Below, in pieces: positions 33,724 through 43,613 of a DNA stretch of 52,970 bases. The stretch's first letter is position 1, and every line of letters starts with the position of its first letter. The stretch is from assembly GCA_947304355.1 (NCBI GenBank), contig CAMZAX010000015.1, positions 1-52,970 on the forward strand, written 5' to 3'. The notes under the pieces are model-generated. The model was given only the letters and a program-made list of their open reading frames with translations. It was not told the origin of the DNA and ran no database searches. The position numbers were made by a program, and so were the translations under genes. Source of the stretch: an uncultured Selenomonadales bacterium. GTDB taxonomy: Bacteria > Bacillota > Negativicutes > Selenomonadales > Selenomonadaceae.

Positions 33724-34869
33724 ATGGAAGAAATCTTTTGGGCGTCAAGCGCGGACGTGGCAATGATGGTAGGAGCACCGACCGAAGTATCGATAAGCGG
33801 CGGCACGGACACGACAACTGGCACCGAAGGCACGACAAGCGGCGGCATCGACCCTAACGACCCGGATATAACGATTATAACGATTGGCGGCGAAGAAACT
33901 GCTTCTTCCCAATCTGACAGTAGCGGTGTTTCTTCGTCGGGCTCAGGTGGCGGCGGCGGCGACAGCGACAACAGCGACGGCGGCGATTCGGACGGCAAAG
34001 GCGATTCATCGTCGGGCTCAAGCAACTCAAGCGGCTCAAGCAGTTCGTCTTCGGGCAGCGGCTCACGAGGCGGCAACGACAACGGTTCACGCGGCGTAGT
34101 CAGCGGCGTCTCGACCACAAACGTCGGCAACAGCTCTTCGGGCGGCAACGGCAACGATTATATGAGTTACCTCAACACGTCAAGAAATAACTCCGGGTCT
34201 TCGACATCCTCGACCGCCGCGCAGGTTGTCGGCAATCAATACTACTTGGGCGGCAATCAAGTTATCGGCGACTACACGTCGGGGCAGAAGATTATTTTCG
34301 GCGCGACGTTCGCGGGCGCGACCTTCGACGACGCAGGCAATTTCATTGTCAACTCGAATCTCGGTATGTTGGCAATCCAAAACGCGCGCGACAAAATCAT
34401 CGACCTCAGCGACGGCGCGGGCAACACGTTCGTCACGGCTTACGAGGCGACAAATCCCGGCGTAATCGACTTCAGGATGGCGGCGGGCTACGAAATCGTT
34501 TCGGGCAGCAGTATGGGCGCGGACGTGATTTTCGCGGGCAACGGCTCTTCGCAACTGTGGGGCGGTTGGGACAACGCAGCGGACGTTTTCGTCGGCGGCT
34601 ACGGCACTGATGTTTTCATGTGCGGCAGATTTTTCGGCAGTGACGCTGTCCTTAACGCCGCGTCGAATGACGTTGTCAGCGTGATTGATTCGACGCTCAG
34701 CGACATTGTTGCCACGGGCTCGGACGGCATGGGCAACGTCGCCATTGCGTTTAATACGGGCAACTTCATCACGTTCCAAAGCTCCGAACTCGTGAGCGCG
34801 ACGGTTGTCTTCGCGGACGGCGCGGCTTTACGTTACAATCACGTCACGCAATCTTGGCAAGGCGCGTAA
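33724..34869 (+). CDS. Low-complexity Ser/Gly/Asp protein with shared C-terminal beta-roll domain
   Basis: A 381-residue protein. Residues 1-60 are variable, residues about 60-140 are nearly pure Ser, Gly, Asp and Asn (a flexible, acidic linker), and residues about 165-381 form a domain also found at the ends of the proteins at 37678 and 43678: YYLGGNQVIGDYTSGQKI, GVIDFRMAAGYEIVSGS, ADVIFAGNGSSQLWGG, DVFVGGYGTDVF, TLSDIVATG, and the terminal ALRYNHVTQSWQGA. GAGGAGG lies eight bases before the ATG at 33724; an in-frame upstream extension through the C10 tract (TTG at 33652) lacks a ribosome site. No signal peptide; probably exported by a C-terminal signal. Confidence 0.8.
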   Translation: MEEIFWASSADVAMMVGAPTEVSISGGTDTTTGTEGTTSGGIDPNDPDITIITIGGEETASSQSDSSGVSSSGSGGGGGDSDNSDGGDSDGKGDSSSGSSNSSGSSSSSSGSGSRGGNDNGSRGVVSGVSTTNVGNSSSGGNGNDYMSYLNTSRNNSGSSTSSTAAQVVGNQYYLGGNQVIGDYTSGQKIIFGATFAGATFDDAGNFIVNSNLGMLAIQNARDKIIDLSDGAGNTFVTAYEATNPGVIDFRMAAGYEIVSGSSMGADVIFAGNGSSQLWGGWDNAADVFVGGYGTDVFMCGRFFGSDAVLNAASNDVVSVIDSTLSDIVATGSDGMGNVAIAFNTGNFITFQSSELVSATVVFADGAALRYNHVTQSWQGA

Positions 34870-34889
34870 AATTTTTTCGGGCAACAAAA

Positions 34890-34927
34890 AACCCTCGGCA
34901 GTCAAACGACCGTCGGGGGTTCTTTTT
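34890..34927. terminator. Terminator between the beta-roll gene and alaS
   Basis: Imperfect stem ACCCTCGGCAGTC / GACCGTCGGGGGT around AAAC, flanked by A5 and by T6, usable in both directions. Confidence 0.8.
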
Positions 34928-34931
34928 TCGT

Positions 34932-37547
34932 TCAGATGTCGGCGAGAATTTTTTTCGCAGCGTCGAACATTTTCGGAATGCCGTCGGGATTTTTGCCGCC
35001 GGCTTGAGCCATATCGGGACGACCGCCGCCGCCGCCGCCAACGAGCTTGGAAATTTCTTTGACGATTTTGCCCGCGTGCACGCCCGCCGCGACAGCTTTT
35101 TTGTCCGCCTTGACGACCAAAGAAACTTTGCCGTCATTGACAGCCGCCAACACGACAACGCCGCCGTCAAGCTTGTCAATCATGAAGTCCGCGACGTTGC
35201 GCAAATCGTCGGGAGTCTTCGCTTGCACGACGCCCTTGACGTACTTCAAGCCGTCGACCTCTTCGCCGCCGACAAGAATTTTTTGAGCCTCGGCGCGTTC
35301 TTTAATTTTGTGCACTTCGTCAAGCTGTTTGCGCATGGATTTGTCTTCAGCAAGGAGTTTTTCAATCTGCGCGGGCAAATCGTCTGCACGGACTTTCAAC
35401 AGCGCGGCGACTTGATTCAACAGCTCGGCTTGGTGATTGGCGTCTTTGATAGCCGCACGACCTGTGACCGCCTCGATACGACGGACGCCCGCCGCAATAC
35501 CGCCTTCGCTGACGATTTTGAATCTGCCGATTTGCCCGACGTTCTTGACGTGCGAGCCGCCGCACAGTTCGCAACTGAAATCCTCGACGTTGACGACGCG
35601 AACAATGTCGCCGTACTTTTCGCCGAACAGAGCCATCGCGCCTAACTTTTTCGCCTCAGCAATCGGCATTTGGCGAATCGTCACGTCGACGCCCTTAAGA
35701 ATTTCCTCGTTGACAAGTTCCTCGACATCGGCAAGCTGTTGCGGCGTGACGGGTTCAAAGTTGGAAAAGTCAAAGCGCAGACGTTCGGGCGTGACGAGTG
35801 AGCCGGCTTGATTGACTTGACTGCCCACGACTTTTTTCAGCGCGGCTTGGAGCAAATGCGTGGCGGTGTGGTTGCGCGCGGAAGAAAGTTTTTTGTCCGC
35901 GTCGATTTTAATTTCAACGGCGTCGCCGACTTTGATTTGACCTTCCTCGACGTAGGATTCGTGATAAATCGTGCCGTCGGGGAGTTTCTTGGCGTTGGAG
36001 ACTTTGATTTTGCCGAGTTCGCCGAAAAGCCAGCCTTCGTCGCCGACTTGCCCGCCGCCCTCCGCGTAAAACGGTGTGCAGTCCAAAATGATGCCCGCAG
36101 TGTCGCCGTCGCGGAGTTCGTCGACGAGTTTGCCGTCCTTCCACAGCGCAAAGACTTTCGACGCGGTACAGGTTTCGTCGTGCAGGAGGTGTTCGGTGTC
36201 GACGTTGAGCAGGTCGGGCACGTCAAGGCGTTCGTTTGCGGCGCGAGCGGCGCGGGCGCGTTGACGCTGTGCCTGCATTGCCGAATCGAAGCCGGCTTTA
36301 TCGGGCGCAAGGTTGTTCTCCTGCAAAATTTCTTCGGTGAGTTCAAACGGGAAGCCGAACGTGTCGTAAAGCTTGAAACAAATTTCGCCGTCCAATTCGG
36401 ATTTGCCCGCAGCCTTTGCGTTGTCGATTTCGCGCGTCAAAACCTCAATGCCCTGCGCGAGCGTGGCGGCGAAACGGTCTTCCTCAAGGCGCACGACTTT
36501 TTTGATGTAAGCGACGTTCTTGCCGAGTTCCTCAAAGTCGGGCATGTCGCCGTAGATTTTCGCGACGACACCGATTGCGCCCTCAAGGAAGGCGTCCTTA
36601 ATGCCCAACATGCGCCCGTGACGAATCGCGCGACGGAGAATGCGCCTCAAGACGTACCCGCGTCCCTCGTTCGACGGAAGAATTTTGTCCATAATCATGA
36701 ACGCCATCGAACGCGCGTGGTCGGCGATAACCTTCATGGAAACGTCCTTCGCCGCGTCGTCGCCGTATTTGAGCCCGCTGATTTTTTCGACGTATTCGAT
36801 TATCGGGAACAGCAAATCGGTTTCAAAGTTGGAGTTCTTGCGTTGCAGGACGCTTGCCAGTCGTTCAAGCCCGCAACCCGTGTCGATATTTTTATGTTCA
36901 AGCGGCTTGTATTCGCCGTCCTCGGTTTTGTCGAATTGCGTGAAGACCAAGTTCCAAATCTCAAGGAAGCGGTCGCAATCGCAGCCGGGCGCGCAAGTGT
37001 CTTTGCCGCAGCCGCGTTCCTCGCCCAGGTCGATATAAATTTCGCTGTCGGGGCCGCACGGTCCGGGACCGATTTCCCAGAAGTTGTCTTCCAGCCGAAC
37101 GATATGCGCGGGATTCAGTCCGGGTTGCTTGAGCCAAATTTTTTCAGCCTCGTCGTCGTTCGGGTAGATTGACACCCAAAGCTTTTCGCGCGGCAGTTCG
37201 CAGACTTCCGTTAAGAATTCCCACGCCCACGGTATCGCGTCCGCTTTGAAATAGTCGCCGAATGAAAAGTTGCCCAACATCATGAACGCTGTATGGTGGC
37301 GCGCCGTCCGCCCGACGTTTTCTATGTCGCCCGTGCGCACGCAACGCTGATTCGTCGTGACGCGCGGACAGGGCGGCTTGAGTTTGCCCGTGAAGAACGG
37401 TTTAAGCGGTGCCATGCCCGCGCCTATCATCAACAGCGTCGGATCGTTTTCGGGTATCAGTGAAAAGCTCGGCATTGCAAGATGTCCTTTGCTCTCGAAG
37501 AATTTCAGGAACGCCGCCGCCGCTTCCTTGCCTGTCATGTACTTCAA
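34932..37547 (-). CDS. alaS: Alanyl-tRNA synthetase
   Basis: Charges tRNA-Ala and clears mischarged Ser/Gly. The 871 residues hold the class II catalytic core (MIGAGMAPLKPFF, RTGDIENVGRTARHHT, GPCGPDSEIY, RGYVLRRILRRAIRHGR), the editing domain with the zinc motif HTATH and CGGSH, and the C-terminal C-Ala domain with GGGGGGRPDMAQAGG. Start: the TTG at 37547 is preferred over the ATG at 37538 because GGAGG lies eight bases before it, and the resulting N-terminus (M-K-Y-M-T-G-K-E) matches the common AlaS start. It is a single gene with an extended -10 promoter placed right after the neighbouring terminator. Confidence 0.96.
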   Translation of the reverse strand: MKYMTGKEAAAAFLKFFESKGHLAMPSFSLIPENDPTLLMIGAGMAPLKPFFTGKLKPPCPRVTTNQRCVRTGDIENVGRTARHHTAFMMLGNFSFGDYFKADAIPWAWEFLTEVCELPREKLWVSIYPNDDEAEKIWLKQPGLNPAHIVRLEDNFWEIGPGPCGPDSEIYIDLGEERGCGKDTCAPGCDCDRFLEIWNLVFTQFDKTEDGEYKPLEHKNIDTGCGLERLASVLQRKNSNFETDLLFPIIEYVEKISGLKYGDDAAKDVSMKVIADHARSMAFMIMDKILPSNEGRGYVLRRILRRAIRHGRMLGIKDAFLEGAIGVVAKIYGDMPDFEELGKNVAYIKKVVRLEEDRFAATLAQGIEVLTREIDNAKAAGKSELDGEICFKLYDTFGFPFELTEEILQENNLAPDKAGFDSAMQAQRQRARAARAANERLDVPDLLNVDTEHLLHDETCTASKVFALWKDGKLVDELRDGDTAGIILDCTPFYAEGGGQVGDEGWLFGELGKIKVSNAKKLPDGTIYHESYVEEGQIKVGDAVEIKIDADKKLSSARNHTATHLLQAALKKVVGSQVNQAGSLVTPERLRFDFSNFEPVTPQQLADVEELVNEEILKGVDVTIRQMPIAEAKKLGAMALFGEKYGDIVRVVNVEDFSCELCGGSHVKNVGQIGRFKIVSEGGIAAGVRRIEAVTGRAAIKDANHQAELLNQVAALLKVRADDLPAQIEKLLAEDKSMRKQLDEVHKIKERAEAQKILVGGEEVDGLKYVKGVVQAKTPDDLRNVADFMIDKLDGGVVVLAAVNDGKVSLVVKADKKAVAAGVHAGKIVKEISKLVGGGGGGRPDMAQAGGKNPDGIPKMFDAAKKILADI

Positions 37548-37577
37548 TTTGTCTACCTCCAATCTTTTTGCACGCGC

Positions 37578-37586
37578 ATTATAGCA
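37578..37586 (-). promoter_or_regulatory. alaS promoter, extended -10
   Basis: Minus strand TGCTATAAT; the -35 position falls inside the terminator hairpin of the upstream gene. Confidence 0.7.
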
Positions 37587-37615
37587 CAAAAAACCCCCGC
37601 CACAATCGACGGGGG
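37587..37615 (-). terminator. Terminator of the 1948-residue protein gene
   Basis: CCCCCG / CGGGGG stem with an internal unpaired base; the minus-strand U tract (plus A7 at 37587-37593) touches the alaS -10. Confidence 0.8.
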
Positions 37616-37642
37616 AAAAAATTTTTGCAACGTGACTTAAAT

Positions 37643-37677
37643 CATTGCGCATTGCGCATTACGAATTACGCATTGAA
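37643..37677. repeat. GCGCATT/ACGCATT heptamer repeat
   Basis: Four to five tandem heptamers of the type (A/G)CG(C/A)ATT, ending exactly against the stop codon (37678-37680) of the large minus-strand gene. Confidence 0.75.
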
Positions 37678-40600
37678 TCACGCCGACTGCCAGCCTTTGG
37701 TTGCATGGTTGTAACGCCACTTGGAACCGTCAGCCAACATGAAGGCCGCGCTCAAAACTTCCGCGCTCTGTTCGGCGATGACGTTGCCGTTGTTGAACGT
37801 CACGGCAATTACGCCGTTTTGCTCGGCAGTCGCAACGATGTCGCTCAGTGTCGCGTCGGTGACGTTGATTATGTCTTTGGTCTCGGCGTTGCCGATTAAA
37901 TCCGCGCCTTGATACTTGCCTGCCGCGAAAACGTCGGAGCCCGCGCCGCCGATAAGCGTGTCAGCTCCCGAACCGAAGCCGCCCCACATGGACGAACCGT
38001 TCGCGCCCGCGAAAATCAAATCTGCGCCCGCGTCGGAGCCCGCAATCAGCTCGAAGCCCGAAGTGTTTCTGCCGTCAATGACGCCCGGATTCGTGCCCGC
38101 GTAGGCTTTAATGTAGTCGTTGCCGTTGCCGTCCGTGAACTCGACAACCGTATTCAAGACGTCGTAAACGACAAGATTGCCGTCCGCCGCACTCAGGACT
38201 AAGCTGCCGTCGACGAAGGTGCCGCTCGTCGGAGGGGTGCCAAGCGCGATTTTCTCGCCCGCCTCGTAAGTGACGATGATGTCGTCGCCGCCCGTGTAAA
38301 CGTAATCTGCAGCAGGCGTCGTCGTCGCGGTTGATGTGCCGCTCGGCGTCGTTGTGGCTGTGGACGTGCCGCCGCTGATTATCGTCGGATTTGTCGAAGT
38401 GCCGCCGCTCGTCGTTGCAGTCGAAGTCCCGCCGCTTACAACTGAACTGCCGCCGCTTGTCGTTGAACTGGAGCCGCCGCCGCTTACCGAAGAAGTTGCG
38501 CCGCTTACCGTTGAAATCGAACTGCCGCCGCTTGTTGTCGAACTTGAGCCGCCGCCGCTTGTCGTTGAGCCGGAGCCGCCGCCACTTGTTGTCGAACTTG
38601 AGCCGCCGCCGCTTGTCGTTGAACTTGAACCGCCGCCGCTGGTCGTTGAACTTGAGCTGCCGCCGCTGGTCGTTGAACTTGAGCTGCCGCCGCTGGTCGT
38701 TGAGCCGGAGCCGCCGCCGCTTGTCGTCGAACTTGAGCTGCCGCCGCTGGTCGTTGAGCCGCCGCCGCTTGTCGTTGAACTTGAGCCGCCGCCTTGTGAC
38801 GAACTGCCGCCCGCCAAAGTGCCGAGGATATGCGGATTGCTCACGTCTGCCGCGCCGAACAGCGTTATGTTATCGGAGCCGACAGTCAGAATCAAATTAC
38901 TGCCGCTTGTCGCGCTTGAGTATCTGCCGCCGCCTATGCTTATCGTCGAGTTGGCGTTGAAGCCGTAAACTGAATCGTTGCCGCCGCCCGAATTGTACTT
39001 AACGAGAGCCGCCGCAGAGCCGAGGCTGATTCTGTCGTTGCCGCCCGCGCCGTCAATCGTCGTCCTGCCCGAACTTGCGATTATCGTGTCGCTGTGAGCG
39101 GAGCCGATGATTGTCGTGTTGCCCGCGCCGCCGCGTATCGAATGGACGCTGTTAATCCAAATCGTCGTGCCGGGTACATAGTCTTCGCTGTCAACGTAGG
39201 CGGTGTCAAGCGTTAGGTTGAGATTGCTTGAAATGCCGCTGAAGTCGACGCCGTAATTATTATTGGCGGACGGTCCCACGAAGTAAACTTCTTCGCCGCT
39301 GCGGACGGACAAGTCGCCGCTTTCGACGCTGTACCATTCGTTGTCGGCAATAAAGACGCCCTTATTGAGCATTTGTCTGCGCTCGTGATAGAGGTTGACT
39401 TTCGCGGTCGACGTAACGCCTTCCAGAGCCAAAGTGTCGTTGCTGTTTAAGAAAGTCAAGCCGCCCGCTCTGAATTCGACGCCCGCAGGGTCGCCGGGGA
39501 TATAAACGGTGTCGGAGCCGTTGCCCCAGCCGGTCTTGAAGCCTTGCACGGTCGTGTTGCCGCTGAAGACGACGTAGGCGCAGTCGTTGTCGGCGTCAAG
39601 GCTTGAAGGCGCAATGCTGACAACGTTGGAGCCCGCGCCGCCGTTAATCGTTATGCGGTTGCCCGTCGCGCAGATGGTATCGTTGCCGTCGCCGCCGTCG
39701 ACAGACGCGCTGTTTGAATAGCCCGTGTTGATGTAATCGTTGCCCGCGCCGCCGAGAACAGTCGCGTAGCCGCCGATTTCCCAATCGTTTTCGTGAGTGC
39801 CCGTCTTGCGTCCGATAATCGTATCGTTGCCGTTGCCCGCGTCGACGTAAGTCAAGTGCCCGCGACTGACGACGATTGAATCGTTGCCGTCGCCGCCGAT
39901 AAGCGTCGGGCGGTAGCTGTGGTGGTTGTAAATGGTATCGTCACCCGCGCCCGCGCTGATTGAGTTGCCCGTGCCCGCCGTTGTGACGGAGCTGTCAACG
40001 TCGTTGACAATGTAATCGTTGCCGCCGAGCGCGTCTATCGTGACGTTGTCGCCGCTGTTGGTTATCGTGTCGTTGAGCGCGGTGCCGGTAATCAGCGTGT
40101 TGTTGACGCTGTTTGTAATGTTGAGGGCAGTCGAAGGCGTATCGGAGCCGCCGCCCGACGTGTCCGATGCACCGACTATGACAGGAAGTACTCCGCTGCT
40201 TCTTGCGCCGCTGAATCTTACTGAGCCGTCGTCAACTGTCAAGATGACGTCGTCGCCGCTGTAAACGGTCGAGTAAGCGTCCGTGCCGCCGCTGATTGAC
40301 AGCGTTGAATTGGCGGTCGCGCCCGTTACAGTGTCGTTGCCGTCGCCCGAAGCGTATACAATCATATCGTTGGAACCGCTTACGCTGATTATGTCGTCGC
40401 CCGCGCCCGTGTTGATTGTGACGTTGTTGGCGTAGTTGGTTATCGTGTCGTTGTAGGACGTGCCGCGCAGTGAGATGCCGTCGGTTACGTTGGCGGTTTC
40501 CCAACCTTCCCCGTCCGCCTCCGCCACGAAACGGAACACGGTATTGGAATAGCCTATGGGGTCAGTCAAACCTGCCACACCGTGACCTGCGCCGGGGACG

Positions 40601-43524
40601 ATAAATTTTTCCTTAACTTCCGCGCCCGAAGCGTCATACAGATCGGAGAGCATATAGGTTCCAACAACGCTGTCATCGCCGCCCGTGATAAACAGCGTCG
40701 GAACTTTGACGGACGATATGGAATTTATCGGCGCGGCGTCCTTCAAGTTGTAGCCCGTCAAGCTTTCGGAGATCGGTTGCATCAAATCGATAGTCTCTTG
40801 GTCTTCTTGGAAAATGAGGTTGTTGAACAGGTCTATTATATCGACGACGTTTGAATAGCCGCAGTCTTCGACGAGTGACGTGACGTTTGCGGTATCCGAA
40901 CGGGCGGCGGCGAGCATGGCGGTTGCCGCACCCATTGACACGCCGAAGAGTGTAATTTTTGCGTCGGAATTGCGGCGGGCAATTTCCTGCGTCCAAAGCG
41001 CAATGTCCGCACTTTCAGCCGTGCCCATTGTCAGCCAGTCACCTTGCGAATCGCCTGCGGCGCGTTGGTCAACCATCAAGACATTGTAGCCGTTGGTAAG
41101 ATAAAATCCCGCGAAAGGATACATGTGCTTATGATTGTGCCCGTAGCCGTGAATGATGACTACCCATTTGTCGTTGGAGTTTTCGGGCATGTAGTGAACG
41201 CCTTCAAGTTCCAAGCCGTCCGCCGATTCGATTGTCCAATTTTCTTTCGCCGCGTAGTTGGTCGGCTCGTCGCCGTGATATACGGTGGGGTGGAATGCTA
41301 TGCCCGCGATTACGGGATAGCCTTCCTCCGTGCGATACAGCATTGCGCCAACCAAGGACGTTGCGATTTCTACGTCGCCTTTACTTTCGATGTTAATCGC
41401 GTCCAAGCTTGCCGCGCCGTTCAACGTAACGGAGCCGTCGCCGAGGCTTACAATGAGGTTGTTGCCGCTGACAGCCGTGGAATACAACGCGCTGCCGACA
41501 GACAACGTGGAATCTTCAGTGAAGCCCGTGATAACGTCGTTGCCGTCGCCTGAATTGTAGACGATAACAACGTCGTCGGCACCTTCAACGTCGCCTTCTC
41601 TTAGCGTGGCGGGGTCGGGCAAGGTAATGCGGTCGTTGCCCGCGCCGCCCGAAACCGTCGCGTCTTTGCCAAGGACGATAAGCGTATCGTTACCCGCGCC
41701 GCCGTCGATTGAGGCGTTGTTGGCGTATATGGGATTGATATAATCCGCGCCCGCGCCGCCGAGAATCGTGGCGTGGCCGCCCATAGCCCAATCGTCGGAT
41801 TCGATGTTCAGATTAAATCCGATTATAGAATCGTTGCCGTCGCCGCCGTCGATGTAAGTCAAATGTCCGCGACTGACCAGGATTGAATCGTTGCCCGCTC
41901 CGCCGCTAATCGTCGGGTTGTAGCTGTGATGATTGTAGATGTAATCGTCGCCGTCGCCCGCGTCGATTGAATTGCCCAGGCTTGCCGCAGTGACGGAGCT
42001 GTCAACGTCGTTCAAGATTGAATCGTTACCGCCAAGACCTGCTATCGTGACGCGGGTGCCGCTGTTGATTATCGTGTCGTTGAGCCCACTGCCGTTTATC
42101 AGCGTGTTGTTGACGCTGTTGGCGATGTTGAGCGCAGTGACGACGGTCGAAGGCGTCGAATCATCGCTTTCGGTCGTGCCGCTGAGGGGCGAGTTGTTGA
42201 CGTAAAGCGTGTGTCCGTTGGTTATGACGTTCGCCGCCGTGCCGCTGAACGAGTTTATATAAGCGTCGCCGTCGAGATACCATTTGCTTGCCGCGTCGAG
42301 GCTGACGTTGACGGTGCCGACTTCGCTTGAAATGACGGTGCCCGCGTTGTTGGTTATGTTGCCGCTGATGTTGCCGTTGAAAGTCGTACCGCCCGTCAAA
42401 TTCAGCGTGAGAGTTGAATCGTTGCCGACGAGAATATCGCCGTCGAGTTCCTGTCCGCTTGCGTTGAGGGTCGCCACGTTGCTTGCGCCGCTCCAGCCGT
42501 CGTCGCTGACGCTGAGCAAGACGCCGCTGCCGCTGTCGTCGATGTCAACGTCGTTCAAGTTAATGACGGCGTTTGTGTTGGTGACGTGGAAGACGTGACC
42601 CGACTTGTTGACGAGTTTGCCGCCCGTCATGGAGAAAGTCGCAGTGCCGCTTGCCGAGTCGCCCGACATTGATTGATATAAAATCACGGCGTCGAGGAAT
42701 TGCGCGTTGCCGTTGGTGCGCGTGTTGTTGGCAGTGAGCGTGCAGTTCGTCAAGGCAACGGAGTTTTGCCCTTCAATGCAGACGCCTTCGGACAGGTTTG
42801 AAGTCAACGTCGCGTTTTCAACAGTGATGTCCGCCGTCGAATAGATTGCGGGTGAGCCGAGACCGCTTGAGGTGTAGGAGCCGCCGCTGACTGAAACTGT
42901 GCCGCCGCCTCTGTCCGAGCGAATGGGCGCGGACGATTGTCCCGTCGTCGTGACGGTAAGGTTGCTTGCGCGAGTGCCGCCGCCGCCCGTCGTCATGATT
43001 CCGCCCGAACCGTCGCCCGTGGTGTTAATCGTCGTGTTGCTGATGACAACCGTCGTACCGTCGCCTGCCGCGCCGTTTTGCCCGCCGTTGCCGCCGTAGC
43101 TGAAAACGCCGTTCGCGCCGTTTGCCGAGGTCGTGATTGTGCCGCCGTTGATTGTGGTTGTCGAGCCGCCCTTGACGAGGACGCCCGCGTTGGTGCCGTA
43201 AAAGCTGGAATTATCGCCGCCGTCGCCGCTGCCGCTTTTTCTTACGGTCGCGTTGGTGAGCGTGACGTTTTCATCGGTGTCGATAAGCAGGGCGTTTTGA
43301 TTGGCGGTCGTCGACGTGTAAGTTTGATTGGAGTAGGTGCCACCGTCAGTGATTTCGGTTGCACCGCTCCACGTCACCGAGCTTGACGAGCCGCCGGGTT
43401 GTCCGCCTTCGCCGCCGCCGGGCATATCGGGAGGAGCGTTGCCGTCGCCGGGTTTCATTTCGGCGGGGTCGCCGCCCGTCGGTTCCAAGTCGCTGACCGG
43501 TATCGTGTAGGTGTTTTCGTCCAT
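37678..43524 (-). CDS. Giant mosaic surface protein: beta-helix, RTX-like rolls, embedded alpha/beta hydrolase, STG linker, shared C-terminal domain
   Basis: 1948 residues. Order: a short Pro/Gly start; residues about 55-470, a right-handed beta-helix resembling polymorphic adhesins (repeating T-x-x-N-A-T-x-x-x); about 480-720, RTX-like Asx/Gly repeats; about 725-1005, an alpha/beta hydrolase (oxyanion loop VVIIHGYGHNH, nucleophile in GVSMG near 860, Asp in FITGGDDSV, His in GAGHGVAG, so a full triad); about 1020-1560, more RTX-like repeats; about 1570-1711, a (G/S)GGSSSTTS tandem linker; about 1715-1948, the domain shared with 33724 and 43678, ending WRYNHATKGWQSA. The ATG at 43524 follows AAGGACAG. 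No signal peptide, so type I-like export is inferred. Probably a secreted or surface esterase/peptidase carried on a calcium-binding stalk. Confidence 0.85.
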   Translation of the reverse strand: MDENTYTIPVSDLEPTGGDPAEMKPGDGNAPPDMPGGGEGGQPGGSSSSVTWSGATEITDGGTYSNQTYTSTTANQNALLIDTDENVTLTNATVRKSGSGDGGDNSSFYGTNAGVLVKGGSTTTINGGTITTSANGANGVFSYGGNGGQNGAAGDGTTVVISNTTINTTGDGSGGIMTTGGGGTRASNLTVTTTGQSSAPIRSDRGGGTVSVSGGSYTSSGLGSPAIYSTADITVENATLTSNLSEGVCIEGQNSVALTNCTLTANNTRTNGNAQFLDAVILYQSMSGDSASGTATFSMTGGKLVNKSGHVFHVTNTNAVINLNDVDIDDSGSGVLLSVSDDGWSGASNVATLNASGQELDGDILVGNDSTLTLNLTGGTTFNGNISGNITNNAGTVISSEVGTVNVSLDAASKWYLDGDAYINSFSGTAANVITNGHTLYVNNSPLSGTTESDDSTPSTVVTALNIANSVNNTLINGSGLNDTIINSGTRVTIAGLGGNDSILNDVDSSVTAASLGNSIDAGDGDDYIYNHHSYNPTISGGAGNDSILVSRGHLTYIDGGDGNDSIIGFNLNIESDDWAMGGHATILGGAGADYINPIYANNASIDGGAGNDTLIVLGKDATVSGGAGNDRITLPDPATLREGDVEGADDVVIVYNSGDGNDVITGFTEDSTLSVGSALYSTAVSGNNLIVSLGDGSVTLNGAASLDAINIESKGDVEIATSLVGAMLYRTEEGYPVIAGIAFHPTVYHGDEPTNYAAKENWTIESADGLELEGVHYMPENSNDKWVVIIHGYGHNHKHMYPFAGFYLTNGYNVLMVDQRAAGDSQGDWLTMGTAESADIALWTQEIARRNSDAKITLFGVSMGAATAMLAAARSDTANVTSLVEDCGYSNVVDIIDLFNNLIFQEDQETIDLMQPISESLTGYNLKDAAPINSISSVKVPTLFITGGDDSVVGTYMLSDLYDASGAEVKEKFIVPGAGHGVAGLTDPIGYSNTVFRFVAEADGEGWETANVTDGISLRGTSYNDTITNYANNVTINTGAGDDIISVSGSNDMIVYASGDGNDTVTGATANSTLSISGGTDAYSTVYSGDDVILTVDDGSVRFSGARSSGVLPVIVGASDTSGGGSDTPSTALNITNSVNNTLITGTALNDTITNSGDNVTIDALGGNDYIVNDVDSSVTTAGTGNSISAGAGDDTIYNHHSYRPTLIGGDGNDSIVVSRGHLTYVDAGNGNDTIIGRKTGTHENDWEIGGYATVLGGAGNDYINTGYSNSASVDGGDGNDTICATGNRITINGGAGSNVVSIAPSSLDADNDCAYVVFSGNTTVQGFKTGWGNGSDTVYIPGDPAGVEFRAGGLTFLNSNDTLALEGVTSTAKVNLYHERRQMLNKGVFIADNEWYSVESGDLSVRSGEEVYFVGPSANNNYGVDFSGISSNLNLTLDTAYVDSEDYVPGTTIWINSVHSIRGGAGNTTIIGSAHSDTIIASSGRTTIDGAGGNDRISLGSAAALVKYNSGGGNDSVYGFNANSTISIGGGRYSSATSGSNLILTVGSDNITLFGAADVSNPHILGTLAGGSSSQGGGSSSTTSGGGSTTSGGSSSSTTSGGGSGSTTSGGSSSSTTSGGSSSSTTSGGGSSSTTSGGGSSSTTSGGGSGSTTSGGGSSSTTSGGSSISTVSGATSSVSGGGSSSTTSGGSSVVSGGTSTATTSGGTSTNPTIISGGTSTATTTPSGTSTATTTPAADYVYTGGDDIIVTYEAGEKIALGTPPTSGTFVDGSLVLSAADGNLVVYDVLNTVVEFTDGNGNDYIKAYAGTNPGVIDGRNTSGFELIAGSDAGADLIFAGANGSSMWGGFGSGADTLIGGAGSDVFAAGKYQGADLIGNAETKDIINVTDATLSDIVATAEQNGVIAVTFNNGNVIAEQSAEVLSAAFMLADGSKWRYNHATKGWQSA
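38400..38815 (-). repeat. Tandem 27-30 bp units encoding the Ser-Thr-Gly linker
   Basis: About fourteen near-identical units (GGSSSTTSG and variants) in nine- or ten-codon steps. Such arrays vary in copy number by recombination or slippage without breaking the frame. Confidence 0.85.
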
Positions 43525-43565
43525 AAAAATCTGTCCTTCCGTTTGAAGTTGCATTAAGCGCGGAT

Positions 43566-43574
43566 ATTATATCA
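43566..43574 (-). promoter_or_regulatory. Promoter of the 1948-residue gene, extended -10
   Basis: Minus strand TGATATAAT, again directly beside the terminator of the preceding gene. Confidence 0.65.
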
Positions 43575-43602
43575 TAAAAAAAGCCCGCCGAACTTCGACG
43601 GG
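43575..43602 (-). terminator. Terminator of the 43678 gene
   Basis: CCCG-C-CGAA / TTCG-A-CGGG hairpin with a one-base loop region; the plus-strand A8 run is the minus U tract. Confidence 0.8.
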
Positions 43603-43613
43603 AAAAATTTTTT

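Noticed and set aside
35808-37172. A 454-codon open frame on the plus strand opposite alaS
   Set aside because: It lies wholly antisense to alaS, has no ribosome site and reads as low-quality Phe/Val/Arg-rich protein. In this GC-rich DNA the strand opposite a real gene often stays open.
38391-38968. Regular repeats suggesting a CRISPR array
   Set aside because: The units are contiguous, 27-30 bp, without unique spacers, and encode Gly-Gly-Ser-Ser-Thr-Thr in frame; no cas genes are present.
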